Source: Desmodus rotundus
Taxonomy: Eukaryota > Chordata > Mammalia > Chiroptera > Phyllostomidae
DNA: 64,000 nt
Assembly (NCBI RefSeq): GCF_022682495.2
Contig: NC_071397.1
Span: 29,155,427-29,219,426 of the forward strand
Reading direction: 5' to 3'
The position numbers were made by a program, and so were the translations under genes. Positions within the stretch are counted from its first letter, which is position 1; every line of letters starts with the position of its first letter. The notes below the pieces were generated by a model. The model saw only the letters and a program-made list of their open reading frames with translations, searched no databases and was not told the DNA's origin. Shown one piece after another: positions 59,431 through 64,000 of this stretch.

Positions 59431-59929
59431 TTATATCTAAGAAATCTTTTACATTTATAAATTTATATTTAACATATAAATGGTTTATGTTTATAAATTT
59501 TAGTCATAAAACACATGTATATATATTAATATGTTATCTTATACACACTTATAGATACATACATTACACATATCCTTGAGTGTATATCAAATATTTCATA
59601 AAAATATTTTTAAATCTGTACTAAAATATGTTTTATGTAATCACATGTAGGAATTTATGTAAAATTATGTTTGTATTTTATGTCATTTTTTAATTTTAAA
59701 AAACAAGTACAAGAAAAATAGGTTGAAGGTAGGAAAACCAGCTGGCTAAACTGCCACAATGGTATATGAATGAACTAGGATCATGAATGATAAGGGCAGG
59801 ATCGGGCAGAAACAGGAGTAATTTAATAAGAATAAAAATGAAAATATAAAAATAAAGAAGAGAGGAGGGATGGATGAAAGATCCTTTATTCTGTGTCATT
59901 AATTTACTTGTCTACATTTGGACCGATAC

Positions 59930-61800
59930 AACATTTCCTAAGTTACTGACATTTCATAGTAAGTACAGTACTGAAAGTACTAATAGTGAAAGTCCTTCCA
60001 CTTTGCTTATTGAGATTATCTTGGATATTCTAGGACCTTGGTGTTTCCATGTTGATTTTAAGGTCAACATGTCAATTTCCACACTCACACACATACAATC
60101 TGCTGAGATTTTGAATGAGTTTTCTTTCAACCTATAGATCATTTGGGAGGATTTATCTTATGACAATATACAGTCATTCAATATTTAGTGCACCTATTTA
60201 CTTAGGCTTTCTTTACTGTTTCTTAGTTATATAATTTTCACTGTAGAGTTTTTAAATAATTTGTTATATTTATTACTAAGTATTTGATATTTTAGTGCTA
60301 TTTTAACTAACTTTAGATTTTAACTTTCCATTTCTTTGCTGCTAGAATATTAAAATACATTGTTTTGTTTATTGACCTTGTATCCAGCAACCTTGCTCTC
60401 TCAATCAGTCAATTCTAAGTGGTTAGATTATCATGTTCTATATGAATAAACAGTTCTAATCCTTCCATTCTTGTTCTTATTCACGGGGTTTCTTTTTTTG
60501 CCGTATTGCACTGGCTAGGGCTTTTGGTACAATGTTGAATAGAAATGGTTATAGTGTGCATCCTTGTCTTCTTCATACAATCAGAAGGAAATAATTCAAT
60601 ATTTCACAATTAAATGTGCTGTAGATTTTTGTAGACATACTTTATGAGAAAAAGGATATAAAAAATAGTTCTGAGTTTTCCCTTGAATACCTATTCAGAT
60701 ATTGAATTTTTTAAATGCTTTTTCTGCAACTGGTGAAATAAGAGTACGATTTTTGTTCCAGTTCATGACGTATTATCCCTTTTTTTGTATCAGCAGATCC
60801 AACTTGCTAATACCTTTTTTCAGGAGTTTTGCATCTCTGTTTATGAAAAACCTGAGCAAATCCTTTCCTGTAATTTCCTCATCAGATTTTGGTATCATAG
60901 TTATGCTGGGTTTATAAAATGAAAGCTGTGATCTCTCCTGTTCTCCAAAGGAGTATGTGGAGTATTTATACCACGTCTTCTTTAAATGTTTTTAAGAACT
61001 CACCAGAAAAGCCAAGAGGATCTGGAGACTTCTTTGTGGACATTTTTAAATTATGGGTTTAATTAGTTCATTTTAATGTTTTCTTTTGTGTTGCTCCTTG
61101 AAACTTGGAAAATTTTTGTTCCTGTGGTCATTTATCTTCATAATGTAAATGAGGCTCCTCATTTCTGCACTCCGTATCTGTTGATCGCCTTCTCAGGAAT
61201 GGCGGAATTGTCATATTTCCACTCCTTCCCTCTTGTGATTGTCTGACTTCAATAAATTACATTATTTTTCTTAGTTTTTACCTTGGTTTTATTGACATGC
61301 AGTCTTTGTAACTTAATTTATTTGTTTAAAGATGGTCTTTAAATACCTCATTACAAATGATAAAGGAATTATTACATTCATATTACCACTTTTTTCTCTT
61401 CTCCTTCCAATTTTTGTTAGGTATGTAATTCCAACATTTTTCAATATTATAGAATTTACATTTAGTTCTAACCACAATACCCAATTTTTCTTTTTTCTTT
61501 TAGTCTTATGGCTAAATGGAATCTGTCTTCAGTCCTTTGCCTACAGTCTCCGTATTATTCTTTCGTTTGGCTGATGCTTGTCTTCTAATTTTCTTCTTAA
61601 AAAGTTCATGAAAAATATATATACAGAGTATGTGGAGAGCCCCTAAAGTTTTTTTCCTTTATACTTTAATGATAATTTTGTTGGGTTATAATTCTTGGGA
61701 CAGTCTTTTTTTTTCTTCAGGACATTTTAGGCATTGGCCTACTCATATTGAGTATTGAATGTTACCGTGGAAGTATCTGCATTCAGCCTAAAACCTTTTT
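59930..61800 (-). mobile_element. Old L1, ORF2 and ORF1 parts, antisense
   Basis: Antisense ORF2 phrases include tatccagcaaccttgctctc, attgcactggctagggcttt, tacaatgttgaatagaaatg and catccttgtcttcttcatac. Later the stretch 61640-61800 (tgataattttgttgggttat, aattcttgggacagtctttt, tttcttcaggacattttagg) resembles ORF1 of old L1 or HAL1. The order (ORF2 end first, ORF1 last) fits one reverse-strand element, heavily decayed. Confidence 0.7.
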
Positions 61801-61839
61801 CATAGGAGACTGATAATTTTCTTCACTTATAGTGTGGAA

Positions 61840-62112
61840 TCTAATGGACAAAATAAACTAACAAACAAAATAGAAACAGAAGCATAGATACGTGGAACAG
61901 ACTGACAGCTGTCCAGGGGAGGGGGGAAGGGGAGACTGGATGAAAGAAGATGAAGGGCTTAGCCGAAGAACATTTATGCATAACCCATGGACGTGAACAA
62001 CAGTATGTGGGTTGACTGGGGTGGCGGGGGGGAGCTGGGTAGAGGCAGGCAAAGGGAGGAAAATTGGGGATAGCTGTAATAGCATAAACAATAAAATACA
62101 ATAAAAAGATGA
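61840..62112 (+). mobile_element. Bat-type L1 3' end, sense
   Basis: Sense L1 end: gtggaatctaatggacaaaa, agaaacagaagcatagatac, tgacagctgtccaggggagg, tgcataacccatggacgtga and gggatagctgtaatagcata, then an aataaaatacaataaaaaga tail. Confidence 0.9.
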
Positions 62113-63644
62113 AATTAATGCAAATTAAATAATCAAATGTGTTATGCATATTAATTTGACTGATTTAATTTAAGGGCTTCATTTAAGAGCTGGTAGCATT
62201 TGAGAAAAATTTCTTTAGATTTAATTTGGGTAAGTACAGGTTTCTTTACTTGTAGTTGGGATCAACGCATAAAGTATACCTCAAAATATGTCTTTTAGAG
62301 GAGAGATTCCTTCCTTGGGCATTAGAAGACTTGAAAATGAATTGCTCAGTATTGAAGTTTTGATAGTACTAGGTTAAAAGTATTTAACCTGAGTTTTCTG
62401 GTGTAGTATGGTTTTAGAATCTTCAGCCTAATGATTTCCTTGTTTGTTAGCAGATTTTTACTTTATACTGGAAGAGACTCTAAGTGAGTTAATGGAGAGT
62501 GACTAATGCCAAACAGAGAGGTGTTATAATCATTTTGTACTCTTTCCTCTGAATAGAAACACCTACTCTGCCAACCAGAGGTCCATGGTCTAATGATGCA
62601 TTCAGCACCATTAGAAAGGGAGACAAAGGATGGGGGAAGACTCAGAGACTTTGCACTTAGGTCTGTTGGAGACAGAGTTTAATCAGAAAAACCAGCACCA
62701 CTTGAAAAGGACCATAGTGAGTAGAAAGTAGAGACGTGGATTCTGGAAACTAAGTTCCCTTAACCATTACTGAGCATCTTCAAAAGTTCTCCAAACATTT
62801 ATTTCTTTGTCCACAAAATTGTAAAAATTTTCCTTACTTCAAAAACTTTACTCAAAAAAGTCTCTCCTGGGTATCTTTGAAAGTTTAGGCCATTTAAAAA
62901 TGCATATTATTAATTTTACTATGTTAATAGTCATTATGGTTCAGTAGTGTGTATAATATATATCAGGGGACATCTTAAAAAGCATATTATCATAAAATGC
63001 ATATTTAAAGGCTTTTTACCTACATAAATTGAATTTAATAGATTATAACACCTCCAATGGGTCCATTAGGGTCTTTGGAAAATACAGTTCAGAGCCTTGT
63101 TAAAACATATATTCTCTTTATCATATTCTACTTAGCGAGTTGGCTATAGTAACCTAGACCTTGAATATTGTTGTGTTGCTTAGTTAAGAAAACTAAAAAT
63201 AGAAAAGTAATTTTTTTCCAGTAAGACAGTCTACTAAGCCAGGAAGAAAGCAAATTTTCCAATTAATGATAGTGTTTTTCATTGCAAATAATATACATAG
63301 GAAAGTTTCCATTAAAAGTAATATCTGTCATGCTGACCCACTGTGCACCCAGATGCAGTCCCAGGAGGATGCTCTTTTTGTCGGCTGCAGAAACATTCCA
63401 GGGTACGGTGACTACCTGGACCTGTCAAGGGTAATGCAGCTGCTCAGGGACACAGAAAAAAAAGTAATAATTATAATAATAGTATCTGTCAGTAAAAGTG
63501 TTTAATGACACAGATTGCTATGTATAAAAAATCCTCCTTTTACATGTCAGAAAAGTGAGGGCATGTGTTTCGGTATAAGCTGAGGTTGTTAATTGTTACT
63601 CATCAGTGGGGTGTACTTTAATGAAAAGTGTCAAGTATAAATTA

Positions 63645-63810
63645 TATGCAGTGTTTTCCATAATGTTGTCTACAGACCACCTATATCAGAATCTCCTGGG
63701 TGCTCAAACATGCCTGTTCCTCCCATGTCCCTGGATCTACTGGAGACGAGGTCTAGGCACGTGCTGTGAAATTTGCATTTTGATGAGCTCCGTTAGAAAT
63801 TCTTGCACAA
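63645..63810 (+). repeat. MER5A-type hAT element
   Basis: The phrases gttgtctacagaccacctat, atcagaatctcctgggtgct and gaaatttgcattttgatgag resemble the MER5/MER3 group of short hAT elements. Confidence 0.6.
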
Positions 63811-64000
63811 CAACTGAAATGTGAAAGAAGTGGTTCCTTTAATCTACAAACCCAACTACATAAGGTAGTCAACACCTGGAGTCCTGTCCAGGCTGAATTC
63901 TGCCGCCTGGTGTGTAATCCGACTGCAGAGTGTATGCCACAACTCCTTACACGTTCTTCAAGGAATACTTTGAAACCAGTCCCGATGAGTGCTACCCACT

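Larger units (their letters stand above)
38149..64000 (+). other. COL19A1 downstream intron, continues past the window
   Basis: From gtaaat to the window end I recognise no further exon. Repeats in this stretch are listed separately. Stretches where I see nothing definite are 38150-40085, 40425-42430, 42590-43490, 43735-45120, 48265-49355, 49465-50520, 52445-54060 and 62115-63640. Bases 45120-45480 resemble a widespread mammalian interspersed repeat I cannot name, and 44500-44830 and 61440-61620 look like very old L1 material. Confidence 0.75.

Noticed and set aside
63354..63465. Open frame with CRNIPGYGDYLDLSRVMQLL, thought of as an exon of another gene
   Set aside because: No family recognised, flanking splice sites are poor and the frame runs on into simple sequence. 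It may be an old repeat or pseudogene piece, but I cannot support it.

Overview
The window is mammalian nuclear DNA, almost certainly from a bat. It is AT-rich and intron-dominated. It carries tRNA-derived SINEs of the bat VES type (head GCCCTGGC..GGTGTGGCTCAGT, poly-A tail), L1 3' ends of the kind common in bat genomes, old mammalian repeats (MIR, L2, MER5-type), and hAT and mariner DNA transposons. I cannot place the family; no Helitron of the vesper-bat kind was noticed.

The only gene I can support is on the + strand. Five canonical exons read in order as COL19A1 (collagen alpha-1(XIX)): 825-905, 4617-4742, 5846-5908, 36267-36311 and 38104-38148. The first two encode the end of the N-terminal thrombospondin-like region and the Cys-containing linker. 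The other three encode the first Gly-X-Y triplets of the collagenous region. All are phase 0 with AG acceptors and GT donors. The identification rests on recalling the human protein, which these exons match in order with few changes. No start codon, stop codon, promoter or 3' end of the gene lies in the window.

The most unusual item is an extra 54-base exon-like block at 18683-18736, inside the 30 kb intron between the 63-base and first 45-base collagen exons. It has a good acceptor and six perfect Gly-X-Y triplets in phase, but its donor reads AT instead of GT. As far as I recall, human COL19A1 joins the two flanking exons directly, so this looks like a ghost exon.

The rest is intron filled with mobile elements. 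(1) Three copies of an ORF2-less LINE (half-L1, HAL1 type) lie at 11220-13735 (-), 50523-52000 (-) and 54289-56197 (+). The last is full-length, with a perfect 14-base target-site duplication. (2) Two dead mariner elements lie at 9674-10259 and about 32885-34418; the second is interrupted by a palindromic hAT element. (3) Another hAT element sits inside a HAL1 copy. (4) A twin-primed, inverted L1 is inserted in an older L2. (5) A detached L1 5' end lies at 30720-31625. (6) Seven VES-type SINEs are present, most with clear target-site duplications. (7) Older L1 fragments fill 6290-9005, 56300-59430 and 59930-61800. A short reverse-strand processed pseudogene of unidentified parent lies near 21245-21490. 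Repeat limits are by eye and are approximate unless a target-site duplication is given.
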